A stretch of 64,000 bases of DNA from contig NZ_CP108488.1 of the NCBI RefSeq assembly GCF_035987325.1, positions 2,108,001 through 2,172,000 on the forward strand, written 5' to 3'. Positions within the stretch are counted from its first letter, which is position 1. The number at the start of each line of letters is the position of its first letter. Position numbers and translations under genes: made by a program. Below, piece after piece: positions 1 to 11,664 of this stretch. The notes under the pieces are model-generated. The model was not told where the DNA came from. It did not search any database and worked only from the letters and a program-made list of their open reading frames with translations. The DNA comes from Streptomyces sp. NBC_01244 (GTDB lineage Bacteria; Actinomycetota; Actinomycetes; Streptomycetales; Streptomycetaceae).

Positions 1-879
1 CTCGATGACCGTGCAGCGGTCGGAGTCGGCGACCTCGGCGGTGATCTCCATGCCGCGGACCATCGGGCCGGGGTGCATCACGATGGCGTGCTCGGGCATC
101 CGCGCCATGCGGGCGCCGTCCAGGCCGTAGCGGCGGGAGTACTCGCGCTCGGTCGGGAAGAAGGCGGCGTTCATCCGCTCGCGCTGCACGCGCAGCATCA
201 TCACGGCGTCGGACTTCGGCAGCACCGCGTCCAGGCTGTACGAGATCTCGCAGGGCCAGGCCTCGACGCCGACGGGCACCAGGGTGGGCGGGGCCACCAG
301 GGTGACCTGGGCGCCGAGGGTGTGCAGCAGGTGGACGTTGGAGCGGGCGACCCGGCTGTGCAGGACGTCGCCGACGATGGTGATCCGGCGTCCGTTCAGG
401 TCCTTACCGAGCCCCGCGTCCTTGCCGACCAGGCGGCGGCGCATGGTGAAGGCGTCGAGCAGGGCCTGGGTGGGGTGCTCGTGGGTGCCGTCGCCGGCGT
501 TGATCACCGGGGCGTCGATCCAGCCGGAGGTGGCGAGGCGGTAGGGGGCGCCGGAGGCGTGGTGGCGGATGACGACCGCGTCGACGCCCATGGCCTCCAG
601 GGTCTGGGCGGTGTCCTTGAGGGACTCGCCCTTGGAGACGCTGGAGCCCTTGGCCGCGAAGTTGATGACATCGGCGGAAAGGCGCTTCTCGGCGGCCTCG
701 AAGGAGATCCGGGTCCGGGTCGAGTCCTCGAAGAAGAGGTTGCAGATCGTACGGCCGCGCAGGGTGGGCAGCTTCTTGATCGGCCGGTCCGCGACGCGGG
801 CCATCTCCTCGGCGGTGTCGAGGATCAGGACGGCATCGTCGCGCGTGAGATCGGCGGCCGAGATGAGGTGGCGCTTCAT
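1..879 (-). CDS. pyrB: Aspartate carbamoyltransferase catalytic chain, 3' end outside window
   Basis: Catalyses the committed step of pyrimidine synthesis, joining carbamoyl phosphate to L-aspartate in the cytoplasm. The ATG at 877-879 opens with [15 protein letters not shown]. The carbamoyl-phosphate loop STRTR is at residues 53-57 and an HPTQ motif lies mid-protein, both diagnostic of the family. 293 residues are visible; the family is usually a little over 300, so only the C-terminal tail is cut by the window edge. It lies downstream of pyrR on the same strand, separated by 153 bp, so co-transcription is likely although translational coupling is not. Confidence 0.97.
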   Translation of the reverse strand, partial: MKRHLISAADLTRDDAVLILDTAEEMARVADRPIKKLPTLRGRTICNLFFEDSTRTRISFEAAEKRLSADVINFAAKGSSVSKGESLKDTAQTLEAMGVDAVVIRHHASGAPYRLATSGWIDAPVINAGDGTHEHPTQALLDAFTMRRRLVGKDAGLGKDLNGRRITIVGDVLHSRVARSNVHLLHTLGAQVTLVAPPTLVPVGVEAWPCEISYSLDAVLPKSDAVMMLRVQRERMNAAFFPTEREYSRRYGLDGARMARMPEHAIVMHPGPMVRGMEITAEVADSDRCTVIE

Positions 880-904
880 CCGGGTGCTCCGTAGGTCGGT
901 GAAT

Positions 905-956
905 TCAAAGCCGTGGTGAGGTCAAAGCCGTGGGTGAGGCCAAAGCCCTGGGGAGG
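905..956. repeat. Three imperfect 17-18 bp tandem copies in the pyrR-pyrB gap
   Basis: Three head-to-tail copies (905-921, 922-939, 940-956) of a unit like TCAAAGCCGTGGGTGAGG lie just upstream of the pyrB start, inside the non-coding gap after pyrR. No ORF with plausible coding features runs through them. They look like local slippage duplication that lengthened the spacer. I see no regulatory assignment. Confidence 0.7.
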
Positions 957-1032
957 GCAGACGGGCTGGCTGGGGGTGCGGGCAGGGCAGGCTCCGGCGC
1001 GGACCCCGAGGGGGCCCGGCCGTCGCCAGGGG

Positions 1033-1665
<633 letters not shown>

Positions 1666-1795
1666 TTAAAGGACGTCGGATGTACGCGTTCCACGGTACC
1701 AGGGGGATTCCCGCGACCTGGCATCGGGGCAGACCAGGACCCCTCTTACGTGGGCGTCGGAGACCATTCGGCTTGACGCATCCAAGTAACGCTGC

Positions 1796-1816
1796 GTAAC
1801 CTCACAGTGAGTTACC
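1796..1816. promoter_or_regulatory. Candidate BldD operator upstream of bldD
   Basis: A near-palindrome GTAACCTCAC-A-GTGAGTTACC lies 54 bp before the bldD start, in the divergent pyrR/bldD region. It contains AGTGAGTTACC, close to the published BldD half-site pattern AGTGA(n)TCACC. BldD is known to repress its own promoter, so this is the expected autoregulatory site. Exact protein contacts cannot be read from sequence. Confidence 0.65.
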
Positions 1817-1869
1817 AGCCGCGCGGCGGAGCCGCACGTGGTCATGTCGTCACAGCGTCCGGGAGCGTT

Positions 1870-2370
1870 ATGTCCAGCGAATACGCCAAACAGCTCGGGG
1901 CCAAGCTCCGCGCCATCCGCACCCAGCAGGGCCTTTCCCTCCACGGTGTCGAGGAGAAGTCCCAGGGCCGGTGGAAGGCCGTGGTGGTCGGTTCTTACGA
2001 GCGCGGAGACCGCGCGGTGACCGTCCAGCGTCTTGCCGAGCTGGCGGACTTCTACGGGGTTCCGGTGCAGGAACTGCTGCCGGGTACGACCCCCGGCGGA
2101 GCGGCCGAGCCGCCGCCGAAGCTGCGCCTGGACCTGGAGCGCCTCGCCCACGTCCCCGCCGAGAAGGCCGGCCCGCTGCAGCGTTACGCGGCGACCATCC
2201 AGAGCCAGCGCGGCGACTACAACGGCAAGGTGCTCTCGATCCGCCAGGACGACCTGCGCACCCTCGCCGTCATCTACGACCAGTCGCCCTCGGTCCTGAC
2301 CGAGCAGCTCATCAGCTGGGGCGTGCTGGACGCGGACGCGCGTCGCGCGGTGGCGCACGAGGACATCTAG
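1870..2370 (+). CDS. bldD: Developmental master regulator BldD, c-di-GMP binding
   Basis: BldD represses sporulation genes during vegetative growth and dimerises on cyclic di-GMP. The 166-residue protein begins MSSEYAKQLG, with an N-terminal helix-turn-helix (about residues 5-70, including the ADFYGVPVQELL segment). The C-terminal domain holds the c-di-GMP signature RGD at 114-116 and RQDD at 125-128, separated by eight residues exactly as in characterised BldD. The ATG at 1870 was chosen over an in-frame upstream GTG because it fits the family length and has a GGGAG site. It ends at a strong terminator. Confidence 0.97.
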   Translation: MSSEYAKQLGAKLRAIRTQQGLSLHGVEEKSQGRWKAVVVGSYERGDRAVTVQRLAELADFYGVPVQELLPGTTPGGAAEPPPKLRLDLERLAHVPAEKAGPLQRYAATIQSQRGDYNGKVLSIRQDDLRTLAVIYDQSPSVLTEQLISWGVLDADARRAVAHEDI

Positions 2371-2398
2371 TCCCCCAGGCCTCAGCAGAAACGTTTAC

Positions 2399-2443
2399 CG
2401 GTGGGTGCCGGGAGCCGACAGGCTCCCGGCACCCACCGTTTTT
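2399..2443 (+). terminator. Intrinsic terminator after bldD
   Basis: A perfect 18-bp stem (2399-2416 with 2421-2438) closes a GACA loop and is followed by five T residues at 2439-2443. This is a textbook rho-independent terminator 28 bp after the bldD stop. Confidence 0.92.
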
Positions 2444-2482
2444 CATGCCCGCGCAGGGGCCTGCGGCGCCTCCGGGGGTACG

Positions 2483-2522
2483 ACGGAGGGCCCGCAGCGC
2501 GCGTGCGCTGCGGGCCCTCCGT
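2483..2522 (-). terminator. Stem-loop downstream of nusB
   Basis: A perfect 18-bp stem (2483-2500 with 2505-2522) with a GCGT loop lies 20 bp beyond the nusB stop. It has no T-run on either side, like many Streptomyces terminators. It probably ends the leftward pepP-like/efp/nusB transcript. Confidence 0.75.
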
Positions 2523-2542
2523 TCTCGCCGTACCGGCGCCTG

Positions 2543-2980
2543 TCAGCTCTCGCTGCGGCGCAGCTTCGGCTTGAGGTCCTTGAAGCGGCCGAGCAGTCCG
2601 TTCACGAACGAGGGCGACTCGTCCGTGGAGAACTCCTTGGCCAGCTGGACGGCCTCGTCGATGGCCACGGCGTCCGGGGTTCCGTCGACCCAGATCAGCT
2701 CGTAGGCACCGAGACGCACGATGTTCCGGTCCACGACCGGCATGCGGTCGAGGTCCCAGTCCACGGCGTAGGTGGCGATCAGATCGTCGATGCGGTCCAC
2801 CTTGTCGGCGTACCCCTCGACGAGTTCCATGGTGAACTCGTTCACCGCGGGCTGGCGGTCGGTGTCCGACCGCGAGTGGCGGACCCAGTCCGCGAGGACC
2901 TCGCGCACGGAGACCCCGCGCTGGTCGGCCTCGAACAGGATCTGGAAAGCGCGCTTGCGCGCGTTGCTCCGGGCAGCCAC
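2543..2980 (-). CDS. nusB: Transcription antitermination factor NusB
   Basis: NusB with NusE (S10) binds boxA RNA and supports antitermination of rRNA operons. The 145-residue all-helical protein starts (GTG) MAARSNARKRAFQILFEAD, the conserved NusB opening, and contains the DRIDDLI and AIDEAVQLAKEF segments. It starts 2 bp after the efp stop, so the two genes are almost certainly co-translated. Its length is normal for the family. Confidence 0.96.
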   Translation of the reverse strand: MAARSNARKRAFQILFEADQRGVSVREVLADWVRHSRSDTDRQPAVNEFTMELVEGYADKVDRIDDLIATYAVDWDLDRMPVVDRNIVRLGAYELIWVDGTPDAVAIDEAVQLAKEFSTDESPSFVNGLLGRFKDLKPKLRRSES

Positions 2981-2982
2981 GG

Positions 2983-3549
2983 TTAGCTGTTCACCCGGCC
3001 GAGGTAGTCGCTGGTGCGGGTGTCGACCTTGATCTTCTCGCCGGTGTTGATGAAGAGCGGGACCTGGATCTCGTGGCCCGTCTCCAGCGTCGCCGGCTTG
3101 GTGCCACCGGTGGAACGGTCGCCCTGGACGCCCGGGTCGGTGTGCTGGATGGTCAGCTCGACGGCGGCCGGCAGCTCGACGTAGAGCACCTCGCCCTCGT
3201 GGCGGGCCACGGAGGCGGTGAAGCCCTCGATCAGGAAGTTGGCGGCGTCGCCGACGGCCTTCTTGCTGACCATGAGCTGGTCGAAGTCCTCCATGTCCAT
3301 GAAGACGAAGTACTCGCCGTCCATGTAGGAGAACTGCATGTCACGGCGGTCGATGGTGGCCGTCTCGACCTTGGTGCCGGCGTTGAACGTCTTGTCGACG
3401 ACCTTGCCGGACATGACGCTCTTCAGCTTGGTGCGCACGAAGGCCGGGCCCTTGCCGGGCTTGACGTGCTGGAACTCGACGACGGACCAGAGCTGGCCCC
3501 CGTCGAGCTTCAGCACCATGCCGTTCTTGAGGTCGTTCGTGGAAGCCAC
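2983..3549 (-). CDS. efp: Translation elongation factor P
   Basis: EF-P binds ribosomes stalled at polyproline and stimulates peptide-bond formation. The 188-residue protein has the three-domain EF-P pattern. The tip loop reads KPGKGPAF with Lys33, the palindromic PGKGP form typical of the actinobacterial subfamily, reported to work without the lysine modifications seen in other bacteria. GTG start. It sits between an Xaa-Pro-peptidase-like gene (59 bp upstream) and nusB (2 bp downstream), a conserved actinobacterial arrangement. No EF-P modification enzyme gene was seen in the window. Confidence 0.96.
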   Translation of the reverse strand: MASTNDLKNGMVLKLDGGQLWSVVEFQHVKPGKGPAFVRTKLKSVMSGKVVDKTFNAGTKVETATIDRRDMQFSYMDGEYFVFMDMEDFDQLMVSKKAVGDAANFLIEGFTASVARHEGEVLYVELPAAVELTIQHTDPGVQGDRSTGGTKPATLETGHEIQVPLFINTGEKIKVDTRTSDYLGRVNS

Positions 3550-3608
3550 GGTGTGGGAATCTCCTGCACTGGAAGACCACGGGTGCGCGCACAGCCCGGC
3601 GAGGCGGG

Positions 3609-4718
3609 CTAGAGCGCGAGCAGCTCCTTGGTCGTAATGGTGAGTAGCTCGGGACCGCCGTCCGCCTCGGGGCGTACGACGAGCGTGTCATCGATCCGGA
3701 CACCACCCCGGCCAGGGAGGTGAACCCCCGGTTCGACGGTGACCGGCACGCAAGCGTCCAGTTTACCCATGGCCGTAGGTGCAAGCTGCGGGTCCTCGTC
3801 GATTTCGAGACCGACACCGTGTCCGGTCCACGCCGCGAGGGCCTCCCCGTGACCGGCGGAGTCGAGTACGGAACGGGCCGCGTGATCCACATCGCGGTAC
3901 GCGGCCCCGGGCAGCAGCGCCTCCCGGCCCGCCCGCTGGGCGGCGAAGACGAGTTCGTACAGCTCGATCTGCCAGTCGGCGGGGGTCGTGCCGATCACGA
4001 AGGTACGGCCGATCTCGCAGCGGTAGCCCCGGTAGTTCGCGCCGAGGCAGACGGAGAGGAAATCACCCTCCTCGACCCGCCGGTCGGAGGGCCGGTGCCG
4101 GGAGCGGCCGGAGTGCGGGCCGGTGCCGACGGAGGTCGGGAAGGCCGGGCCGTCGGCCCCGTGGTCCACGAGCCGGCGTTCCAGCTCCAGCGCGAGGTGC
4201 CGTTCGGTGCGGCCCACCAGGATCGATTCCAGCAGTTCCCCGAGGGCCTGGTCGGCGATCTCGGCGGCGATCCGCAGGCAGGCGATCTCCTCCTCGTCCT
4301 TGACGAGGCGCTGCTGTTCCACCGCGGTCCCCAGATCGGCCAGGCGCAGTCCGGGCGCCACCGAACCCAGGGCGCGGTGGCGGCCGACGGTGAGGTGGTG
4401 CTCCTCGACGGCGAGGGAGTCGGCGCGGGCCGCGGAGGCCGCGTCGGCCGCCGCGACGGCGGGATCCGCCCCGGGCCCGGCCAGCACGGAGAGCCGCAGG
4501 TTCTCGTCGAGCCGCCCCTCGTCGGCTTCCCCGGTGGGCTGCCCGGCGCAGAACAGCATGTCCTGACCCCCCGGACCGAGGAGCAGGACCGCGCCCAGCG
4601 GCGACGCCCCGGAGAGGTAACGGACGTTCGCCGGACGCGTGATGAGTGCGGCGGCGTTTCCGGCGGCCGCACAGCGGTCGCGAAGCAGGCCCCGGCGGGC
4701 CGCGTACACGTCTGACAT
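3609..4718 (-). CDS. M24-family Xaa-Pro peptidase-like protein with altered metal ligands
   Basis: The 369-residue protein has an N-terminal creatinase-like domain (about 1-140) and a C-terminal pita-bread peptidase domain (about 145-365). Active members bind two metals through Asp, Asp, His, Glu, Glu. By motif alignment this protein has Cys224, Glu235, His300, Glu329 and Asp343, so three ligands differ from the canonical set: the aspartate of the usual ID-G motif is Cys, the second aspartate is Glu, and the last glutamate is Asp. It may have unusual metal use or be a non-catalytic paralogue. ATG start. It lies upstream of efp and may share its transcript. Confidence 0.85.
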   Translation of the reverse strand: MSDVYAARRGLLRDRCAAAGNAAALITRPANVRYLSGASPLGAVLLLGPGGQDMLFCAGQPTGEADEGRLDENLRLSVLAGPGADPAVAAADAASAARADSLAVEEHHLTVGRHRALGSVAPGLRLADLGTAVEQQRLVKDEEEIACLRIAAEIADQALGELLESILVGRTERHLALELERRLVDHGADGPAFPTSVGTGPHSGRSRHRPSDRRVEEGDFLSVCLGANYRGYRCEIGRTFVIGTTPADWQIELYELVFAAQRAGREALLPGAAYRDVDHAARSVLDSAGHGEALAAWTGHGVGLEIDEDPQLAPTAMGKLDACVPVTVEPGVHLPGRGGVRIDDTLVVRPEADGGPELLTITTKELLAL

Positions 4719-4799
4719 GTTTCCGAGCCTACGAGCGCGGCGCGCATCCGGCCTGGTGAGCGCGGCCGTACGGGGGCCGGCCCGGTGCCGGGCGCCGGT

Positions 4800-5624
4800 T
4801 CAGTAGGCCGGCTGGGAGATGACCCGGGCCAGGGTCTCGTCCAGGGCGCGGGCGGTGCCCTCGACGTCCAGGTGGGAGTTGTCGATGATCGGCAGTCCGG
4901 ATCCGTACCAGCCGGCCATCCGGCCGTGGATCCGCGCGACTTCCTCGTCGGAGAGCCGCCTGTTCCCGGAGCGGGCGGCGTTGCGCTCCAGGACGATCTC
5001 CAGGCCGGGCAGCAGGACGACCGGGAGCAGCGCGGGCCCGACGTGGCGCTTCCACCCGCCGAGGCCCACCACCGGCCGGTCCGGGAACACGGCGTCGTCG
5101 AGGATGCAGGAGATCCCGTTGGCCAGGAAGTTCCGGGCGGCGAACCCGCAGGTGCGGCGGGCGAGGCGGTACTGGGCCTCGGAGTGGTCGTTCCAGCCGG
5201 CCTGGGGATCCGCGAAGCCCGAGCAGACCCATTCCCGTACGTCGTCCAGGCTGATGTGCGCGGTGGGGACGGGCCGGGTGCCGGCCCAGTGGCGGGCCAC
5301 CGTGGTCTTGCCCGCGCCCGCGGGGCCGATCAGCAGGACCGCGAGGGTGGCGCCGCCGGTGCCGGGAACGGCGGGCGGCAGCGGGACGTGCCCGGTGAAC
5401 CCGTCCGGCGGAACCGGCGCGGCCAGGGGCGCGGCGTGCCCGGCGGGCATGGGAGGCGCGGGCCAGCCCGCCACCGGCCGTACCGGCGGCTGCGGGGGCG
5501 CCGCCGGGTGCTGATTCCCCGACGGCTCCCAGCCCCCGCCTCCCACTCCCTGCTGCATCCGCTGCCACTCCGTATCGTTCCACCACGACTGATGCGAGAA
5601 CGTTATATGACCCCGGAGGCTCAC
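4800..5624 (-). CDS. P-loop ATPase/kinase-like protein with proline-rich N-terminus
   Basis: The function is unknown. The protein has about 90 N-terminal residues rich in Pro, Ala and Gly, then a P-loop domain with Walker A GPAGAGKTT near residue 100. A downstream LDDAVF segment may be the Walker B region. The layout resembles zeta-toxin or small-molecule kinase folds (AAA_33-like), but no substrate residues are recognisable. The longest start is a GTG at 5624 without a ribosome site; an in-frame ATG at 5558 behind GGAG is an equally good choice (252 residues). It lies downstream of aroB. Confidence 0.75.
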   Translation of the reverse strand: MSLRGHITFSHQSWWNDTEWQRMQQGVGGGGWEPSGNQHPAAPPQPPVRPVAGWPAPPMPAGHAAPLAAPVPPDGFTGHVPLPPAVPGTGGATLAVLLIGPAGAGKTTVARHWAGTRPVPTAHISLDDVREWVCSGFADPQAGWNDHSEAQYRLARRTCGFAARNFLANGISCILDDAVFPDRPVVGLGGWKRHVGPALLPVVLLPGLEIVLERNAARSGNRRLSDEEVARIHGRMAGWYGSGLPIIDNSHLDVEGTARALDETLARVISQPAY

Positions 5625-5724
5625 CGGGCCACACGGTCGCGGGATGGCAGCTCCCCGGACGGGCGCAGACCGGCGCGGACCGGTTCAGACCGGTTCGTGC
5701 GGGTTCGTACCGGCCCTGGTGGAC

Positions 5725-7339
<1,615 letters not shown>

Positions 7340-7343
<4 letters not shown>

Positions 7344-8524
7344 CGGATCTGCAGGTTGTCGAGGTAGGACCGGACGTTGCGGCGCGTCTCGGGGACCGAG
7401 TCGCCGCCGAACTTCTCGACCACCGCGTCGGCCAGCACCAGGGCGACCATGGCCTCGGCGACGATGCCCGCGGCGGGCACGGCACAGACGTCGGAGCGCT
7501 GGTGGTGCGCGACGGTGGCCTCGCCGGTGGCGACGTCCACGGTCGCGAGGGCCTTCGGCACGGTCGCGATCGGCTTCATCGCGGCGCGTACGCGCAGCAG
7601 CTCGCCGGTGGTCAGCCCGCCCTCGGTGCCGCCGGAGCGGCCGGAGGTGCGCTTGATGCCCTCGGGGGTGTTCACGATCTCGTCGTGCGCCTGCGAGCCG
7701 GGCACGCGGGCCAGGTCGAAGCCGTCGCCGACCTCGACGCCCTTGATGGCCTGGATGCCCATGAGCGCGGCCGCGAGGCGCGCGTCGAGGCGGCGGTCCC
7801 AGTGCACGTGCGAGCCGAGGCCGACGGGCACCCCGTAGGCGAGGACCTCGACGACGCCGCCGAGGGTGTCGCCGTCCTTGTGGGCCTGGTCGATCTCCGC
7901 GACCATCGCCTTCGACGCGTCGGCGTCGAGGCAGCGCACCGGGTCGGCGTCGAGCTTCTCGACGTCCGCGGGGGTCGGGTAGACGCCGTACGGGGCCTTG
8001 GCGGCGGCCAGCTCCACGACGTGGGAGACGATCTCGATGCCCGCGACCTCCTTGAGGAAGGACCGGGCGACGGCGCCGAGGGCCACGCGGGCGGCGGTCT
8101 CCCGGGCGCTGGCGCGCTCCAGGATCGGCCGGGCCTCGTCGAAGCCGTACTTCTGCATGCCGGCCAGGTCGGCGTGACCGGGCCGCGGCCGGGTCAGCGG
8201 CGCGTTGCGGCCGGTTTCCTTGAGCAGCGAGGGGTCGACCGGGTCGGCCGACATGACCGTCTCCCACTTGGGCCACTCGCTGTTGCCCACCATCACGGCG
8301 ACCGGGGAACCGAGGGAAAGTCCGTGGCGAACACCCCCGAGAAATGTCACCTCGTCCTGCTCGAACTTCATCCGGGCACCGCGGCCGTAGCCGAGCCGGC
8401 GCCGCGCCAGGTGGTCGGCCACCAGCTCGGTGGTGACCGGAACGCCGGCGGGAAGCCCCTCCAGCGTCGCTACCAGAGCCGGGCCGTGAGATTCCCCGGC
8501 CGTCAGCCAACGCAACCTGCTCAA
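7340..8524 (-). CDS. aroC: Chorismate synthase
   Basis: AroC makes chorismate from EPSP using reduced FMN, the last shikimate step. The protein carries the [11 protein letters not shown] signature at its N-terminus and later FMN-contact segments such as [13 protein letters not shown] chose a TTG start at 8522-8524 (394 residues, [12 protein letters not shown]) because a GAGGAG site lies 6 bp upstream and this matches the family N-terminus. The alternative is an in-frame ATG at 8554, which has no ribosome site and would add ten residues. Confidence 0.95.
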
Positions 8525-8703
8525 CGATGCTCCTCGTGCTCGCGCCTGATTCATCGATGGCGCGATCGGGTGCGCGGCCCTGACCCGCCTTCACCCGATC
8601 CTCCCATGTCCGGGCCGGTACACCGCCCTCCGGTCCAGCTGTCGGACGGCGGCGCACCCCTGCCCGGGGCGACATGTGGATCTAGAAAGGGTTCCGTTTC
8701 GGC

Positions 8704-9531
8704 TCAGTGGCGGGCGCGCAGCGCCGCCTCGCCCGCGGCGCGCATGGCCCCGAGCGGAGCGGTGGGGCAGCCGGTCATCAGCTCGACCTGGAGGACCGCC
8801 TGGTGGACCAGGAGGTCGAGGCCGCCGAGGAGCTTGCCGCCCCGCTGAGTCCAGGCCGCGGCCAGGGGCGTGGGCCAGGGGTCGTAGAGGACGTCGAAGA
8901 GGGTGCCCGCGGCGGCGGGTACGGAGGCCGCCAGCTCGTCCGTGGCACCGGCCGGGGTGGTGGCGATGACCAGCGGCGCGGCCAGCGCTTCGGCCGCCCG
9001 CGACCAGTCGGCCGTACGGACGTCCACGCCGAGCCGCTCGCCCCACGCGCGCATCTCCGCGGCCCGGGCCTCGGAGCGTACGTACGCGGTCACCTCGCCC
9101 GTACAGATCCGGGCCAGCGCGGCGAGCGCCGAGGAGGCGGTGGCGCCCGCGCCGAGGACGGCGGCGGACTCCACCTTCTGAACGCCCTGCTCGCCCAGCG
9201 CCGCGAGGAGGCCGGGGATGTCGGTGTTGTCACCGACCTTGCGGCCGTCCTCGGTGAAGACGACGGTGTTGACCGTCTCCACGGAGGCGGCCGTGTCGCT
9301 GATCTCGTCGAGCAGCGGGATGATCGCCCGCTTGAGCGGCATCGTCAGCGACAGCCCGGCCCACTCGGGGCCGAGCTGTGCGAGGAAACCGGGGAGCGCG
9401 GCCTCGTCGATCTCGAACCGGTCGTACGACCGGTCTCCGAGGCCGAGCTCCTGGTACGCGGCGCGGTGCAGCACCGGTGAGAGGGAGTGCTCGATGGGCG
9501 AACCCAGCACCGCGGCCCGACTGCCGTGCAT
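8704..9531 (-). CDS. aroE: Shikimate dehydrogenase
   Basis: AroE reduces 3-dehydroshikimate to shikimate with NADPH. The 275-residue protein has the substrate-site EHSLSP segment (about 14-19), catalytic Lys67 in LTMPLKRA and Asp104 in GDNTDIPG. A Rossmann GAGATASS motif follows. The ATG at 9531 is preceded by AGGAGT; longer in-frame starts lack ribosome sites. It lies upstream of aroC with a 179-bp gap, so the pathway genes are clustered but aroC may have its own promoter. Confidence 0.95.
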   Translation of the reverse strand: MHGSRAAVLGSPIEHSLSPVLHRAAYQELGLGDRSYDRFEIDEAALPGFLAQLGPEWAGLSLTMPLKRAIIPLLDEISDTAASVETVNTVVFTEDGRKVGDNTDIPGLLAALGEQGVQKVESAAVLGAGATASSALAALARICTGEVTAYVRSEARAAEMRAWGERLGVDVRTADWSRAAEALAAPLVIATTPAGATDELAASVPAAAGTLFDVLYDPWPTPLAAAWTQRGGKLLGGLDLLVHQAVLQVELMTGCPTAPLGAMRAAGEAALRARH

Positions 9532-9806
9532 AGCACTCCTAAAACGCCGAATTCCAGTTTCCCTCATCACGGGACGCGATTTTAGCATCCTATGGAACAC
9601 GGATAACCGGACCGATGAAACCGCCAATCATCTCCACCAGAGCGGTTCCCGACCGCAAGAACAGCTCCGTTGGCGTCACCGTCCGCACGCGGCGTTGCAC
9701 AATAGGCGATCCGGCCATCCTCACGGTTCGCCACAGCAGAGCGGGCCCCCACCTGACCTTGCGATCAGCCGGGAGCCCGCCGGTGACATTTCAAGCCACC
9801 AAGCTG

Positions 9807-11537
9807 CTATCGCCCACGTTCCTTCTCGTACTCTTCACGATTTCGATTGTGCTCGTCATTTGTGACGGCGAATAGAGTCTTATCCTCATTCACTGACACA
9901 AAGTAGTACCAGGGGCCCGGCTCCGGGTTGAGCGCCGACTTAAGTGCGTCGGGGCCCGGGTTGCCGATCGGACCCGCGGGCAGACCCTTGATCTTGTACG
10001 TGTTGTACGGGTCGTCGAGCTTGCGCAGGTCGTTGACCGAACCCACATCGAGGGTGCTCTGTCCCTTGATGTAGTTGATCGTGGAGTCGAAGTCGAGCAG
10101 GCCGTACGTCTCGGTGTTTCCGGGCTTCAGGCGGTTGTAGACCACTCGCGAGATCTTGTCGAAGTCGTGCTGGTACTTGCCCTCGGCTTGGACGAGGCTC
10201 GCAACGGTGACGAGCTGGAGCGGGTTGTTCAGCCCCAGCTTGGACGCCTGCCCCTTGAGGTCCGCGTTGCCGTAGGCCTCGTTGGCCTTGCCCACCATCT
10301 GCTTGAGCAGCGACTGGGGGGTCACGTCCTTGCCCAGGTCATAACGCGCCGGGTAGAGGAAGCCCTCCAGCGGGTCCTTGATGTCCTTGTTGGTGTTGGC
10401 CCAATCCGGCAACCCGAGGTTCTTGGCCTCCTTCGCGGCGACCGACTTGGTCGTGCCCGGGGAGAGTTTGAGCCGCTGGTCGATCGCCTCGTAGACCTGG
10501 ACGTTGCGCCAGCCGGGAATGACGTCCATGGCGTTCATTCCAGCCCCGTTCACCATGAGGGCCACGGCGGCCTTGGCCGACATGCGCTCCTTCATCGTGT
10601 ACGAGCCGGCCTGGATGGCGTTGCCCTTGGGGTTGGCCGCGGCAGCGGCTACGAAGGCACCAGCGCTCTTGACCACGCCGGCCGCCTTGAGGATGCGGCC
10701 CATCTCCCCTGTGCCTGCGCCCTTGGGGATGTCGACGGTGACCGAGCCCGTGCCTTCGCCCGCGAAGTCCTCGGCCGCGGAGAACTTGTCCTTCAGGTAG
10801 CTGTAGCCGTAGTAGCCACCACCGCCGACCACGCCGATGATGACCACCGCCGCGATGAGGCAGGCCATGCCGCTGCGCTTCTTCGGTTTGCCGCCGGAGC
10901 GGCCCGGCCGGCGGCCGTCGCGTCCGCCGTCGTCACCGTCGTCGTCGCCGTCGTCACCGCCGCTGCCGCCCGCGAGGAAGGAGTCCGCCGCGGCGTCCTC
11001 TTCTTCCTGCCACGGCTCTTCGGTCTGCAGGTGCCTCATGCTCGGGGGCCGCGGGGGCGGAAAGGCCTCGGGGGTGCCGTAGAGGTCGGGGGCCTCACCG
11101 GGGTAGCCGCTCGCCTGCTGCTGCGCGTACGGATCCGCGCCCGCGTACGGGTCGGCCGCCTGCGGGACCGCGGCGTACTGGCCCTGGCCGGTGTCCCAGA
11201 CCTGGTGCTGGCCCGTGTCCCAGACCTGGCCCTGATCCCCGTACGCCTGTGGCTGCTGTGGCTGCTGCGCGTGCTGCTGTGGGTGCTGCTGCACCTGCTG
11301 CGGATACGGCATCTGCTGCTGGTACTGCATCTGCTGGGCCTGGGAGTACTGGTCCTGGCCCTGCTGCTGCGTGTAGTAGACCTGCTGGGGCTGAGGCTCC
11401 TGCTGGTACTGCTGCGGGCCTCCGACGTAGGGCATCTGACCCTGCTGGGCCTCGTGCCCGGTCCACCCCTGGTCCCCGTACTGCGGGTCCTCGGGATGCC
11501 ACGGTTCGGGGCCAGGGCCCCGGCCATACTCAGTCAT
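9807..11537 (-). CDS. mltG: Endolytic murein transglycosylase MltG (YceG) with long Gln-rich cytoplasmic region
   Basis: MltG cleaves nascent glycan strands in the membrane and is thought to set glycan length. The 576-residue protein has an unusually long N-terminal cytoplasmic part: a Gln-rich stretch (about 30-145) containing two WDTGQ repeats, and an acidic Asp-rich patch (about 195-205). One transmembrane helix follows at about 223-245. The YceG domain includes ASLVQAEG with catalytic Glu452, and GLPAGPIGNPG near the end. It is downstream of ruvX on the same strand. The 275 bp between its stop and aroE holds no recognisable gene. Confidence 0.93.
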   Translation of the reverse strand: MTEYGRGPGPEPWHPEDPQYGDQGWTGHEAQQGQMPYVGGPQQYQQEPQPQQVYYTQQQGQDQYSQAQQMQYQQQMPYPQQVQQHPQQHAQQPQQPQAYGDQGQVWDTGQHQVWDTGQGQYAAVPQAADPYAGADPYAQQQASGYPGEAPDLYGTPEAFPPPRPPSMRHLQTEEPWQEEEDAAADSFLAGGSGGDDGDDDGDDGGRDGRRPGRSGGKPKKRSGMACLIAAVVIIGVVGGGGYYGYSYLKDKFSAAEDFAGEGTGSVTVDIPKGAGTGEMGRILKAAGVVKSAGAFVAAAAANPKGNAIQAGSYTMKERMSAKAAVALMVNGAGMNAMDVIPGWRNVQVYEAIDQRLKLSPGTTKSVAAKEAKNLGLPDWANTNKDIKDPLEGFLYPARYDLGKDVTPQSLLKQMVGKANEAYGNADLKGQASKLGLNNPLQLVTVASLVQAEGKYQHDFDKISRVVYNRLKPGNTETYGLLDFDSTINYIKGQSTLDVGSVNDLRKLDDPYNTYKIKGLPAGPIGNPGPDALKSALNPEPGPWYYFVSVNEDKTLFAVTNDEHNRNREEYEKERGR

Positions 11538-11664
11538 CGATCCCCTAGCGCGCCGCAGGGCGTTGGCCGCGGCTCCGTCCGCCGCGGCACACGGTGCCGC
11601 CTCTTCTGATGGGCGACGGCTGTTCGAATGCCGTCACATCGCGCGGAACGTTACCGTATCGCGA

